A stretch of 64,000 nucleotides of DNA from positions 25,985,631 through 26,049,630 of the forward strand of contig OY821749.1 in the NCBI GenBank assembly GCA_963682055.1. Direction: 5' to 3'. This DNA is from Primula veris (Eukaryota; Streptophyta; Magnoliopsida; Ericales; Primulaceae). Position 1 is the first letter of the stretch; each line of letters begins with the position of its first letter. Of the stretch, positions 46,420 to 58,980 are shown piece after piece. The notes below the pieces were generated by a model. The model ran no database searches. It was not told the DNA's origin and was given only the letters and a program-made list of their open reading frames with translations. Made by a program: the position numbers and the translations under genes.

Positions 46420-49400
46420 TAATTTCTTATAGTATTTTCAGGAATATGCATGTATGTACTATGAATTTAACAAAAGAGAACAAAATATATACGACCAGAT
46501 AAGTAAATTAAGGAGATAGTGTGAGGTGTACTAGGGGAGGGGAAATGCATAGATTATTTATTTTTATATAAGACTAGTGATATTGTAGGTACAAATTTTT
46601 GACACAAACTGATACAAAGACTTGTTGAGGACTGTTTGATCAAATGTATATCGACATAGATTAACGACAACGAGAGAATTTTTGTAAAAGTGTGACAAAT
46701 ACGCGTATATTATCGCATTTTGTGGTGTCAAATTTTTGTTTGGAAATAATAAATATTGATAACAAATAATGTGATATTTATGAAATTTTTAATACATATT
46801 ACTTTTTGAGTTTTGTACTTAATTTGTTTTTCTGTGATATTTATGAAATTTTTAATAATTCCTAAAACGTAAGTTCTTGTGATCAAGAGCCATTCAAAAC
46901 TTTAGTATAACATTCACAAGAATAGAAATTTCAGAAGCATTCCAAGACCATTGCTTAGCGTGAAATGCTATCTATATATATATGGAGAAAGTGATTTAGT
47001 GACTAGAGTCTTTTAAATTAGTGTAAAAGAAATATAAAACTGATATACTCCTTCTGTTTTCGTCAACAATCTTCTATTATTTTTCACATTACAAAGTCGA
47101 ACAATATTATTGTCACCCTCAAGAAGAGGTATTGGACGTTATTATAAAGAATCAATGTCCTCACAATACTATTATAGTAAGTAGTAAGTGGTATAAAAAA
47201 TAATAGCAGTATTAGAATAATTTAGCAGTATTTTGTTTAATTTGACATTATTTGCCTAAATGAAAAAGGAGTTGGGAAACAATTTGTAGTAAATATTAAG
47301 CTGACTAAATTGTATCTAGCTTAGTTGAAATTCACCCCAACTTTCTTTTTCTAATAGTAATTGTATAAGATTTTTTTGGATAAAATAAACAAGATGGTAG
47401 AAAATAGGGTTATAATATTTGGATTCAGATTATGATGTAAAATATGATACTTTTCTCTATGTGCATATAAATTTTATTTATCATGATATTTCATCGTCGG
47501 GTGTCAAATGTAGGTGAAACGTTTCAAGTTGGATACTTTATATTTTTAATGCAATTTACCATGGTTTTATAAACTTAATTCCTTGATTACCCCATAAGGA
47601 AGAAATGCAGGCATGAATTTTATAGTCTATGGTCATCATTTATAGAAACAGTCAGGCTAATAAAACAACTTTATCTTACTCTTCTCCCTAACCAAAGCAT
47701 TTTAAAATTCCGCTACCAGTCTGTCTTCATTTTCCAGATGTTACTTCAGCTAATATCAGAGTAGATCCTCTAGGATCCTAATTAATAGTTTGTATTATTT
47801 TATTTTTTCACATTTGAAAATCGAAACAACATATAGTCACCCTCAAGAAAAAGTACTGAAATTATAAATAACTTTTAGGATAAACAGTAGTACAATTATT
47901 CATCAACTAAATAGTACAATAATGACAATTTTTAGTGCCGAAAACCATTCATTTGGATTTGTGGTGGAGCCTGGGGAGGGGCGGCAGGCATATCCATATA
48001 TATACACTAGCAGATAATCGAGAGATACCCAAGGCATACCAGACTGATAGCTAAAATCTTTATGGTTACTCGAAAAGGCTTCCTTTTGTAGAATGGTATT
48101 GATGAACTAAAAGTTGAGCAGCAATTTTATACTATTTGTTAGTATTTTTTTACAATCAACTTCCCTATAGTAGGTTGACTGTAAATGAAAAGTTAACCAT
48201 TTCTTAATTAAGGAGTATAACCAATGGTACCAAAATGTTTTAAAAATACAAAAGAAAATAGAGGAAGAAAGGAGAAGGTTGCCATCCCGAAAACTGCAAC
48301 CAAGTTCTCACCAAATGTCACACTTGGCAGAGGGTAATTAATCTAAATTCAGTTTACTCGACAAATATAAAAGAAAATGATAACAAAGTTGGAAGCCAGT
48401 TTCGAACAACTGAGGAAACTCAATAAACTGTTGAAGTTTGATTTTACCATCTAATGAACTTAGGAAAATGCTTTGAATTTATTGAGGCATAGAAAAAAAA
48501 AAGACCATTTGACTTTTTTTATGTTTTTTTATTTTATTAATTGGCAATATGGACAAATTATTTAATCCTCATGGAGGACAAAATAGGTGATCCTCTATAC
48601 TATATAATGAGTTCCACGTGTCCAAATCATTCATACTCATTAAATTCAGCCGCACTCTCTCTATGTATTGAAAGTTGAAACCACATCTCTATCAAAAGGT
48701 TTCATTAAAAAATTAGCCCATTAACTTCTTCTATTTTAGTAGTACTGTGATTCACTCCAAAAAATATTATATTTATTTCTAATGGTACCTACAATCTTAC
48801 ATAGATTACATTATCTAGCTCAAAGAAAATTGGCAAACACATATTCATAGATATTTCATGAATACAAACTGCAATTTAAAATAAAATATAAAGTGAAAAT
48901 TAAAACTTGAAAGATCTACTTAATTTAATACTGTATAATAATATTTGATCTAGCATTTTCATAAACTATATTGCATTACTCGATTATATAATAAAAGCCA
49001 ACAATAATCAACATTATCACTTTGCTTTAACATCTTGTTATTTAAATTATCAAAGAAATATTAACCTTTTGTTTCCTTTATAATCTAAGTGTTCATATTT
49101 CCAAATAATTTTTCTTTAATTTAAAACTATAAACGTAAAATTATTGTGATTACTTTACTTACACAATGACTAATGTAAAAAAAATGTTTAAAAATTATAT
49201 CAGTACATTCCAAACAATATGCATGATAAAAGTCAGGAAAATAAACCCATTTAAATATGCCACGTTATCATGAAAAGGACTACGTATATAATTGTTAGCA
49301 ATATTTATCATATCGTATTTCTTATTTAAATGTATATTTAGTGTCTAACATAGGTTAATTTCTTAAAATTTTAAAGGTCAAACTTATTATAATTTAAAAC

Positions 49401-50145
49401 TCTAAAAAATGTAACCTACGCGAGTATTTTTTGGGGGACATTTCTTTGTTGCATAATTTTTACAATTCAATACAATTATTACTATTAATAATAATAAAAT
49501 GTTTGGTGTTAAATACTCGATATTTTGTCAGCATTATGAAGTTTAAGTTAATTTTATTGGGCCCGTTATTGAAAAAAAAAACCTTTACTCAGAAGATGAA
49601 ACATAAAACCGTGTATTTTTACGAACATAATTTCGTATTAAATTTATAAAACACTGAATAAAATTTTATAAGTACAATTTTGCATAAACCGTGTACCCTT
49701 ATATTATGCCTTAGCACGTAAATCCATAAAACACTTTTGAATGGGTTGACCCACGTGAGAGAGAATTAAATAATCTGAATTGCCAAATTAAACACATTAA
49801 ATGGTATAGAGGACCACCTGTCTTATCCTCCAATAAAACTAAATAATATGGATTAGATGAGTTTTAAAACATGTGTGTGAATGTTTTGTATTTCTCTTTC
49901 CTAGTTGAATGTGTGATGTGGCACAATAACCATATTTTGGTAAATAGTTTTGAAACAATCATATTTTGGTAAATAGTTTATGTTATAGTTTGGCAAAAAA
50001 CTTGGGTAAGGAGAGAGAGAGAAGAAAAAACGCCTATATATATTCATTCTAAGCATTTTGCAAACACATATTAATTTGCAATCAAAAATTAATGAAATTC
50101 ATTTCATCATTACTGCAAAATAGAGTGGCTCTCTTTGGAACAGTC
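46420..50145. other. Long intergenic spacer of the left block
   Basis: 46420-47340 matches the region upstream of the other LEA copies. 47344-48711 is repeated at 62633-64000. 48712-50145 is AT-rich; parts near 50000-50145 match 28540-28700. Apart from the small exon-like fragment at 47935-48000 no gene is seen. Confidence 0.55.
47935..48000 (-). pseudogene. Possible 3'-terminal exon fragment (PAAPPQAPP...MNGF)
   Basis: The minus strand reads MPAAPPQAPPQIQMNGF and then runs to a stop. It is related to the fragments at 15090 and 63240. Family not recognised. Confidence 0.35.
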
Positions 50146-50417
50146 ATTTTATTTGATTGTTTATAAAACACTCACCTTAATCAACATTACATTAAAAAAT
50201 TGATGGTTAGCGTGAAATGCTATATATATATATATGGATAAAGTGACTTAGTGACTAGAGTCTTTTAAATTAGTGTAAAAGATTTTATTTGATTGTTTAT
50301 AAAACACTCACCTTAATCACCATTACATTAAAAAATTGATGGTTAGCGTGAAATGCTATCTATATATATATGGATAAAGTGACTTAGTGACTAGAGTCTT
50401 TTAAATTAGTGTAAAAG
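50146..50417. repeat. Tandem duplication of 136 bp
   Basis: 50146-50281 and 50282-50417 are nearly identical. Each runs from attttatttgattg through a ta-rich run to gtgtaaaag. Each joins a stretch otherwise seen near 28660 with one seen upstream of LEA genes, so the fusion came first and then the duplication. Confidence 0.9.
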
Positions 50418-50595
50418 AAATATAAAACTGATAAACTGCTTCTGTTTTCGTCAACAATCTTCTATTGTTTTTCACATTACAAAGTCGAACAATATTATTG
50501 TCATCCTCAAGAAGAAGTACTGGACGTTATTATAAAGAATCAATGTCCCCACGAATCCTAAAGTACCATGCTATATAAGTCCACCAGAAGAACGA

Positions 50596-51195
50596 CTAAA
50601 TCTTGGAGTGACAAGTCCAATGAGAAACAGTTATGTTAATCACATTGATGCTGATTTTGCAAGTAATATAAGAAACAACATGAATTTTAAGCACCTTGAT
50701 AGTGTAAGCTTTACCCGCAATTCGTGTAGTTGTGGTGAGGGGTAACATACCTGAGACAACCACATCATTAAAAACGCCGTTGAAGTTAGAGAGCAGTATC
50801 TTGTCAGTTGACACAGTCATATTCAGGTCCATTGGATAGGTTTTCTTCGCATATATAATACCTGCAGTGACCAAAGCATCGCCAACTTCTTGGCCTCGGT
50901 ACTTGACTATTGTCGACCCATTTGCGTACTTAAATGATCCAACCTTGTTTGGATTTTTAACCGAGAGGCTTACTAGAAAGGTTAAGTTCAAGTGCACGTT
51001 TGTGAACCTTGGTATGTCTATTGACAGGTTAAACCGGGTTAGGGTCATCGAGTTGATGGTTGTGACCGGACTCTTCGGTTTGAAGACGGTAAAAGCCAAT
51101 ATTATTACGACCAGTAGTATGACTGCTAATATTACAACCGTGCATATGATGTTACATGTGCGTTTGTGAGGAGTTGAGAAAGGGGTAGAGACCAT
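50596..51195 (-). CDS. LEA_2 (NDR1/HIN1-like) membrane protein, copy 5
   Basis: Intronless, 199 residues, closest to copy 2. The short N-terminus (STPFSTPHKR) is followed by a hydrophobic membrane segment at about residues 14-39 and the LEA_2 domain with the conserved VKNPNKVGSFKYANG region. The ending CHSKI differs from CHSKF of copies 2 and 3. It has no frameshift or stop. It is paired with the only intact neprosin copy (52415-54744), so this module is the best candidate for a working pair. Confidence 0.86.
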   Translation of the reverse strand: MVSTPFSTPHKRTCNIICTVVILAVILLVVIILAFTVFKPKSPVTTINSMTLTRFNLSIDIPRFTNVHLNLTFLVSLSVKNPNKVGSFKYANGSTIVKYRGQEVGDALVTAGIIYAKKTYPMDLNMTVSTDKILLSNFNGVFNDVVVSGMLPLTTTTRIAGKAYTIKVLKIHVVSYITCKISINVINITVSHWTCHSKI

Positions 51196-52414
51196 TAATT
51201 TCTTATAGTTATTTCAGGAATATGCATGTATGTACTATGAATTTAACAAAAGAGAACAAAATATATACGACCAGATAAGTAAATTAAGGAGATAGTGTGA
51301 GGTGTACTAGGGGAGGGGAAATGCATAGATTATTTATATTTATATAAGACTAGTGATATTATAGGTACAAATTTTTGACACAAACTGATACAAAGACTTG
51401 TTGAGCACTGTTTGATCAAATGTATATCGACATAGATCAACGACAGCGAGAGAATTTTTGCAAAAGTTTGAGAAATACGCGTATATTATCGCATTTTGTG
51501 GTGTCAAATTTTTGTTTGGAAATAATAAATATTGATAACAAATAATGTGATATTTATGAAATTTTTAATACATATTACTTTTTGAGTTTTGTACTTAATT
51601 TGTTTTTATGTGATATTTATGAAATTTTTAATAATTCCTAAAACGTAAGTTCTCATGATCAAGGGCCATTCAAAAGTTTAGTATAACATTCACACGAATA
51701 GAAATTTTTACTGTTTTGATAAATTTCAGAAGCATTCCAAGACCATGGCTTAGTTAGCGTGAAATGCTATCTATCTATCTATCTATATATATATATATAT
51801 GGAGAAAGTGACTTAGTGACTAGAGTCTTTTAAATTAGTGTAAAAGAAATATAAAACTGATATACTGCTTCTGTTTTCGTCAACAATCTTCTATTATTTT
51901 TCACATTACAAAGTCGAACAAAATTATTGTCACCCTCAAGAAGAAGTACTGGACGTTATTATAAAGAATCAATGTCCTCACAATACTATTATAGTAAGTA
52001 GTAAGTGGTATCAAAAATAATAGCAGTATTGGAATAATTTAGCAGTATTTTGTTTAATTTGACATTATTCGCCTAAATGAAAAAGGAGTTGGGAAACAAT
52101 TTGTGGTAAATATTAAGTTGACCAAATTGTATATACCTAGTTGAAATTCACCCCAACTTACTTTTGTGCTAAATATATATACACCTATCCAAATTTTCTT
52201 TATACGGGGTATTTTATTGTACGTCTCGCGTCAAATATAGATGGTACGTTTTAAGTTGAATACGGTATTTTCTATTATTTCGATCTATATACTCCGAGTT
52301 AAAACCAACGAAATCGTCAACTTAAGGTGTTACTGAATTTATTCAACTTTGTCGCATGGTCCTTTTTTAAAATTGTGACAGATCAAATTCGAAGTCATGT
52401 AAACATAGGACTTG
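51196..52414. other. Spacer upstream of LEA copy 5
   Basis: Collinear with the other module spacers. It includes a tcta/ta microsatellite at 51770-51800, at the site where the left block carries the Helitron. No gene is seen. Confidence 0.7.
51339..51346 (-). promoter_or_regulatory. TATA box of LEA copy 5
   Basis: TATATAAA on the minus strand, 144 bp before the start codon. Confidence 0.6.
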
Positions 52415-54744
52415 CTAATGTCCAGGTCCCCCATAAAACATTACATGTCCCCATGCTGCATCATGATATCCTTCGTCAATCACGGAGTATAGCTTCGAGT
52501 TGTCTGCATATGTCTCTAAGTCGGAAGCATCGACTACTTGACCTTTCTCATTCGATATTCTCATTTCACGTATGGTTCCGTCCCAAAGGGGATCCCCGAT
52601 AGGATGATTGCCAGAACCCATTGGAGGTAGGGGCGTTCCTTGCGGAGAATAAGCGGCCCCACCCCATTCTACGCGATCAGCAAAACCCGTCTTTGCAGCA
52701 AAAATTTCTGGAGGCCAATACCCAAGTACAAAACGCTTTTCACTCATCATCAAATTCCAATTTCTGGTTTTATTGTCCTGTTATCATAAAAGAAATTCAT
52801 ATAAAACTATTAACTACTCACATCTATTGTTACCGGGCAAGTGTGTGTGTGTGTGAGATAAACCTTAAGACATCCGTAAAATGGATATTGGATGGAATTT
52901 TAGTATTTCAAATGTCTTTAATGACATAATTTTGCCAAATAATCATGTTACGTTGCATATGAAAACCCATTTCCATAATGAAAACATGTGATTGTATGAA
53001 ACGCATTAAGACCATATTAATAGTGATACAATATACTCTTAACAAACTACATACCCTTATAATTAAAAATCGCATATCATAGGAAGGTCCTCCCGGCACT
53101 GAGACATTATATGGAAAACCGAGAGGAAGTTCAGGATCTGTGTGGATGTATCCAGGACAACTAGTATCGAAGCAATGAGTTTTACCCGCCTATGAATACA
53201 AATGTGAGAAACAATGATGATATTTTACTCTTTCTAGGAGAATAAAACTCGTTACAAGTGAAAAGTCTTACATCGGTGCGAACAAACAAATAAGTCAGTG
53301 AATCTCCATAAAGGCTTGGATCAACCTGATATATAACAAATAATAATCAATATTACTTTGACAACCTTGATTTTATTCGAGGACGGTTTAAGACAACTGT
53401 ACTACCGGGCAACAAGACACTCACCCTCCAACCCGCTTCAATACTATCTGCTCCAGCATGTAGCCTAATTCTGCTAGTGCTAAATTGTTTTCCAACTAAT
53501 TTGAGACGGTCTGATTTAATGACACCTTCGACTCCCGAATATTTACCGGATCCAACTTTTGTCCGAGTTATAGCTAACTGAAATATGTTACATAACATCA
53601 TAATTATATTTGGTACATCGTGATAATAATAGCCTCTCTATCAGGGGAGAAACTAGATACGCGTTAAAAAGGGCTAAATTACCCCCATATTGAGAAAAGT
53701 TCAAAAAAAATTCATATATTTTGCATAAAATTTGACAATTATAACATTTTGAGGGCCCTCGTAATTACAAAAAAGATATATATAAACATGCAGTTCAGCC
53801 CCAACAACATTCGAATCCTGCTCTCTATGAAGGTAACCTTATTTGAGTGTGTCAATGATCAAACTTTGAGCGTGATATAAAAGGATATCAACCGGTTAGA
53901 CAAACTAGCTTGTTTATTTTTGGTAGATGACCATAATTATGATTGCAAGAAAAGAGTTACACAAGAAGACAAATCTCGGATTCAAATTAGCAAGATAGGG
54001 AATTGATCCTTACATAAGTATTGGGTCTGTTTGTAGCTTCCTTTTCCTTAGCTTCTTGAATTTGCCTCTCCCGGACGATAGAGTCCTTGTTGGCTAATGG
54101 TTGAATTGGAATCGTTCGAGACGGACTGATTTTAGCCTTCAAAGATGGATAAAAATATTTGTAAATCGTTAAAAGGGTTCTTACACTCGCTTGACAATGC
54201 AATGGATCAGATATAAGCATTCCCTAGAAACAACTCTATAAGCCGTAAATAGCAGTAAAAATTATTCCAACGGGGTTCTAATTTATCATGATAAATCGGT
54301 AAAACATTTTAAAGTAGTCATGACACCACCACATCATATTTCTATACAACAATTGACATGTACAAAATTAAGCTTTTCGTGTGTTCAGCGAAGAACTGTG
54401 AAAAACTAAATTTTATGTAAAGGATTGAGACTTTAAGTACAAAAACTAAATAAACTCTTCCATTTCTAATTTCAAAAGTAATTTTTTTTTTATCATCACG
54501 GTAGTTTTTAAAAATTAGATTTAACTGAGATAAAACATAAATTTTCAGATCACATCTCTAAAGAAAATATAAGAAAAAAATACTTTACCTGTATAGTGTT
54601 GTTGACGGGCCTATTCAAGAGATTTAAATAGATCTCCTTGTCATTATCTTTCTTTAGAGAAACACTTCGAGCACATCGTACTTTACCAACGAACAAAAGG
54701 TATTGGCATACCAAGATAAAAAGCAAAACTGTGCGACGGCCCAT
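52415..54744 (-). CDS. Neprosin-domain protein (putative secreted glutamic peptidase), intact copy 4
   Basis: Six exons: 54589-54744, 54014-54223, 53425-53577, 53272-53325, 53055-53189 and 52415-52777, all phase 0 with GT-AG introns, giving 356 residues. Residues 1-26 form a signal peptide (MGRRTVLLFILVCQYLL, then a charged region). Residues about 53-122 are the pro-region (DUF4409-like), though weakly conserved. The neprosin domain follows: a TRTKVGSGKYSG block, DSIEAGW with Glu169, VDPSLYGDS, a Cys pair in HCFDTSCPGY, GYWPPEIF, and RVEWGG with Glu273. The two glutamates, 104 residues apart, fit the catalytic pair of neprosin (Glu188/Glu297, from general knowledge). The protein ends MFYGGPGH. 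It is the only one of four copies without a stop. Confidence 0.9.
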
Positions 54745-55250
54745 AATCTGATTTGAACAGATATTAGAGCAAATTTTAACAAATACTCAATAACTCTAAC
54801 GAGATAAATTAAAACACATTGCAACATTGAAAATAATTTACTGAGTCTTACTTATCGGCTGATCTGAGTGGCTTAATATTTTGTATAACATATAAAGTGT
54901 CATACAACTCTATTATTCTGATACGAATTTGATATTATGAATTTAATTTAATTCCAAAACATCATTTTATCATCAAATCAGTTTGATTATAACACTCATC
55001 CCTGTTAAACTTAGTTTTTACCACCAAAACATTGTAACATTCCTCCAATTTATAAACTTACTGAACAATTCATTCAAACAAATATTGACTCATATTTGTG
55101 TTTGTTAGCATAAGATTTTTGCAAGCTGATCGATCACAAAGCATATGTTTTAATGTAAAAGAGAATTATATACCTGGTGTGAACTATAGAAATAAAGTAA
55201 GAATATGAATTTTGAACCATGTAATGGGTCTATATATATATATAGATAAA
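54745..55250 (-). promoter_or_regulatory. Promoter and probable 5'-UTR intron of neprosin copy 4
   Basis: A likely acceptor (caaatcag) ends three bases before the start codon. A donor (caccag/gtatata) lies at 55173-55174, giving a leader intron of about 426 bp at 54748-55173. A ctatatatatatatag box at 55230-55245 would be the TATA element. Confidence 0.55.
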
Positions 55251-55534
55251 AATTGGAGTCGAAATTCATTTATTTTGATAAGCATTAAATGCTTGTAGTC
55301 TACTCCATAATTTCAGTCAACAACAATATTTCGTTGGCAGTCAAAAATATTAACCCATGTTTGACGGTCAACCTTATAACAAAGAGAGAGATTACAAAAA
55401 TATGATTTCAAAATGTTTTATCCATATCACACCTGAATTAACATAGTCTTTCGCTACACGTATTATATTAATAAAATTATACATTCAAAAGTTATATTAT
55501 AAAATAAATATATTCAATTAGTAATTAAAAATAA
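55251..55534. other. Upstream spacer of neprosin copy 4
   Basis: AT-rich; matches 26400-26689 and 36160-36439. Nothing else is seen. Confidence 0.6.
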
Positions 55535-56312
55535 AATAAAAAAGCTCATTCACCACTCGCGATCTATTTCGTCTCTCTGCTCCTCTCACTTTGTCTCCTC
55601 CTCCTTCACTCTCTTTCAGAACTCTCTCTCATCCTTCTGCTCTTCCTTCTCACTCTCTCCAATCTCTCTTCTTTTCTCTTTATTTCCGATCCCTCTCTCA
55701 TTCTCTATCTCTCTTTCCCATATTTCTCTCATACTTCCCCCCTCTCTCTCCGATCCCTTTATTTGGTGGAGATTGAGACGGAGACATCCGTCGGAGTGAG
55801 CGGCCAATGTGTACAGCGAAGTCAGAAACTCGAGATTGATGCCGATAAAGATGCAATCGTCGAAAAAGAGGCCCACAACGGTGACGTGGTAGTTCGAGAT
55901 TAGAAGACGAGTAAGGGTTGAATTTGTTAGCTAGCGTATAAGATGAAAAATAAGTGTATGAATTCCGTGGACTATTGTTATAGAGTTGAAAATTATGGAT
56001 ATAAATGATGTAAATAATTATACGAATTCTGTAAATTGGGGTATAAACTTTGAAAATAAGTTTGAACTCTACGAATTAAGATATGAAATTTTGGAATAAT
56101 TGTATGAAAATATATAAATTATGTATGAAATTTTGAAATAATGATATGCACTTTTGGAATAAGAGTATGAAATATACAAATTAGGCTATGAAATTTTGGA
56201 TATGTTTTTATTAATTAGAAATTTATGGGTATGTTTTTATTAATTAAAAAAATTGGGTATCTTTTTGTTAATTTAGTTTCAAAATTAGTATGTTTTGATA
56301 ATTTATCCACTT
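55535..56312. repeat. CT-rich / TATGAA-rich dispersed element, copy 3
   Basis: Same layout as 26690-27475 and 36440-37215. Confidence 0.55.
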
Positions 56313-57081
56313 TAATTTAAAAAAGAACACACCTTTTGTTGCTGGTGAGTTTTGAACTAAGGTCTTATCAGACAAAATATAGTATCACAACCATGTGAAA
56401 TAAACATTACCTTGTCCAAATTTCACAACATATAGTATATTAATCATTTCAAATATGCCTCCTTAATCACATGTTTTTTCTAAATACTCGTTATTTGCGA
56501 TACCAGTCTAATATTTCGCGTCATTTGCGCTTTTGCTACGAATAACGCGAATTTAATACTTTTTCATTAAAATAGCGGTTTATCGTTGCGTTTTTTTTTA
56601 TAACAAAAACTGCTATTTCGCGAAACACATCGTGTTTTTTAAAACATTAATAACAACAGAGCCTTTTGGTGTGTGAATATGATTAGAGTACTCAAGGTCA
56701 GTTATACTATGGGAAAGGAACGAAAAACTATTTACATCTTTCATATTAGCTTTCATCTTATATTTAGAACAAATTAGAGTCTGATAACACTTAAAGATTA
56801 TTATTAGCTTTTATTACTACTTATAATTTTTATTAGCATAAGGTAGTATTTTTAAATATTTTAATTTGTTTTTTATACCACATCCTCTAGATTATTTAAG
56901 TCCACATCTAAATTATTTAAGTCCAAATTTTGTTTCACATCCGTGCTCATTACTCACTATACTTTCTCTCTCTAAAAATTAGAAATTAGGTCCACTTCAC
57001 CCACAATTGCTCCGTCCGAAGACTCAACCGCCGTCACCGGAGCCGGTGACGGACTCTGTCACTCTCAAGTTGTGACACACA

Positions 57082-57115
<34 letters not shown>

Positions 57116-57184
57116 GCGAATACTAAACTCTTTAAATAAACGAATCCTAAAGTACCATGCTATATAAGTCCACCGGAAGAACGA
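56313..57184. other. Spacer with perfect palindrome (right block)
   Basis: Repeat of 37216-38074. It holds the palindrome at 57031-57052 and a CT then TA microsatellite at 57078-57114, longer than in the left block. Confidence 0.55.
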
Positions 57185-57611
57185 TTAAAACTTGGAGTGA
57201 CAAGTCCAATGAGAAACAGTCATGTTAATCACATTGATGCTGATTTTGCAAGTAATATAAGAAACAACATGAATTTTAAGTAACTTGATAATGTAAGCTT
57301 TACCCGTAAGGGTAACATACCCGAGACAACCACATCATTAAAAACGCCGTTGAAGATAGAGAGTAGTATCTTGTCAGTTAACACAGTTATATTCAGGTTC
57401 ATTGGATAGGTTTTCTTAGCATATATAATACCTGCAGTGACCAAAGCATCGCCAACTTCTTGTCCTCGGTACTTGACTATTGCCGACCCATTTGCATACT
57501 TAAATGACCCAACCTTGTTTGGAATTTTAATCGAGAGGCTTACTAGAAAGGTTAAGTTCAAGTGCACGTTTGTAAACCTTGGTATGTCTATTGCCAAGTT
57601 AAACCGGGTTA
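57185..57611 (-). pseudogene. LEA_2 copy 6, 3' part, interrupted by CACTA
   Basis: Matches the LEA_2 genes from the stop codon up to the sequence aaaccgggtta, where the CACTA element begins. A 19-bp net deletion near 57307 shifts the frame of the last quarter. The 5' remainder is at 61552-61708. Confidence 0.9.
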
Positions 57612-58980
57612 CACTACGAAAGAAATGATGATTAGCAACAGCAAATTCCGTCGCAAAATGTTCATTTACCGTCGCAAGATCTAATTTGCGACAGCCATGC
57701 GACAACCTTTTTCCCGTCGGTTTGAGCCTCGTCACAAATACTTGTGACATGAGATACCGTCGCAAGATCTTTCTGCAACAGCTTTGTGACCATCTGGAAT
57801 TAATTGTTGACAACATTAGTGACGAACTTCCCGTCGCTAGAGCTGTCATTAATATTTATAATTTTTATTTTTATTTCCAATTAAAGCTTTAAATCCTCAT
57901 ATCATGGACGTTGTGCATTTTAATTTCAAGCAAATTCAATTAAAAAATAAAATAAATTGCATGACCAAATATATATAAAAGAAACATGATAAATAAAATC
58001 GCGTATTTCGAATTATGTACATGATCCTCAATGACATCGTAAAAAAATTAATATCCATTAAAACAACTAAAATCTTTAAAAAAATCATTTAAATTACACT
58101 CTGAAATAGTTTTTTGGAAGGGTTATCCGTTAAAATATTGGTAATATGTGTTGGTCGGTAACGCTAACATTAGTCTCCACCGAAGTTGTTACCACGTTAT
58201 CAGTCCTATTATCAATCTATTTTGCCATGTGCATCTCGCCACTCATCGTTTTCTAATACGTTTCCATCCATTCGTCATTATTATTGTTGGTTAGAAGAAA
58301 TCCGGTTTGCTGATATACAACCTTGAACACCTCCAATGGGAGTGATCGAGGTATTTGTTAGAGCTCTCGTCCACGTCCCTTAAGTTGGCGGACCGATAAC
58401 TTCAAAAATTAACTTGTTCTCGTCCTCGGTGCAAGTTCTTCTTCCGTTTTTCTTTTATTGAACTAGATCTACCTTGAAAAAAGTATAAATCATGAAACAA
58501 ATAAAAAAAATGTTGAAAACTTATTAAATTGAAATCCTAATGTAACTTAATTCAATTAAGAACTGAAATAGAAGAATAGACTATTCCTTATAGTGTACTC
58601 ACATTCATATTTAATGTACCAAAAAGTTCAATCTGGAGAAACTGAAGAAAATACGTATTTTTTCCAGAAAGAGTTGTTCTTTGTTACATCTGGTCGCAAG
58701 TCGATTTTTGAGAAAAATAACAACATGCTACAATATTTTCAGCTGACACGATGAGACGGTTTAGTCTTTTTACTTTTCTTAAACTGACAAAGAAATATGA
58801 ATCGAATCAATATAAAAAAACTGACCGATATTTTACTTAAAGAAAAAGTAGTGAATATAACCTAACTACTATAGCTAGTTCTATTTCTAAGAATCCCTTC
58901 AACTAATTGAAGGCTAGAAAACACAGGTCCACACGTAACAGAAGTTAAATGTAACCAGACAATGAAGACTTAATTAGTAC

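Larger units (their letters stand above)
31171..48711. repeat. Large segmental duplication, left block
   Basis: Corresponds in order and orientation to 50551-64000: LEA gene, neprosin gene, CT-rich element, LEA pseudogene split by CACTA, then a long spacer. It differs by a Helitron (32390-32702) and a retrotransposon fragment (38323-43091) that replaces about 880 bp. The right partner runs off the window end. Confidence 0.9.

Noticed and set aside
58130..58460. Possible transposase remnant in the CACTA left part (minus strand, NDEWMETY-like)
   Set aside because: Frames are broken every few dozen codons, and no known transposase motif could be matched by eye.
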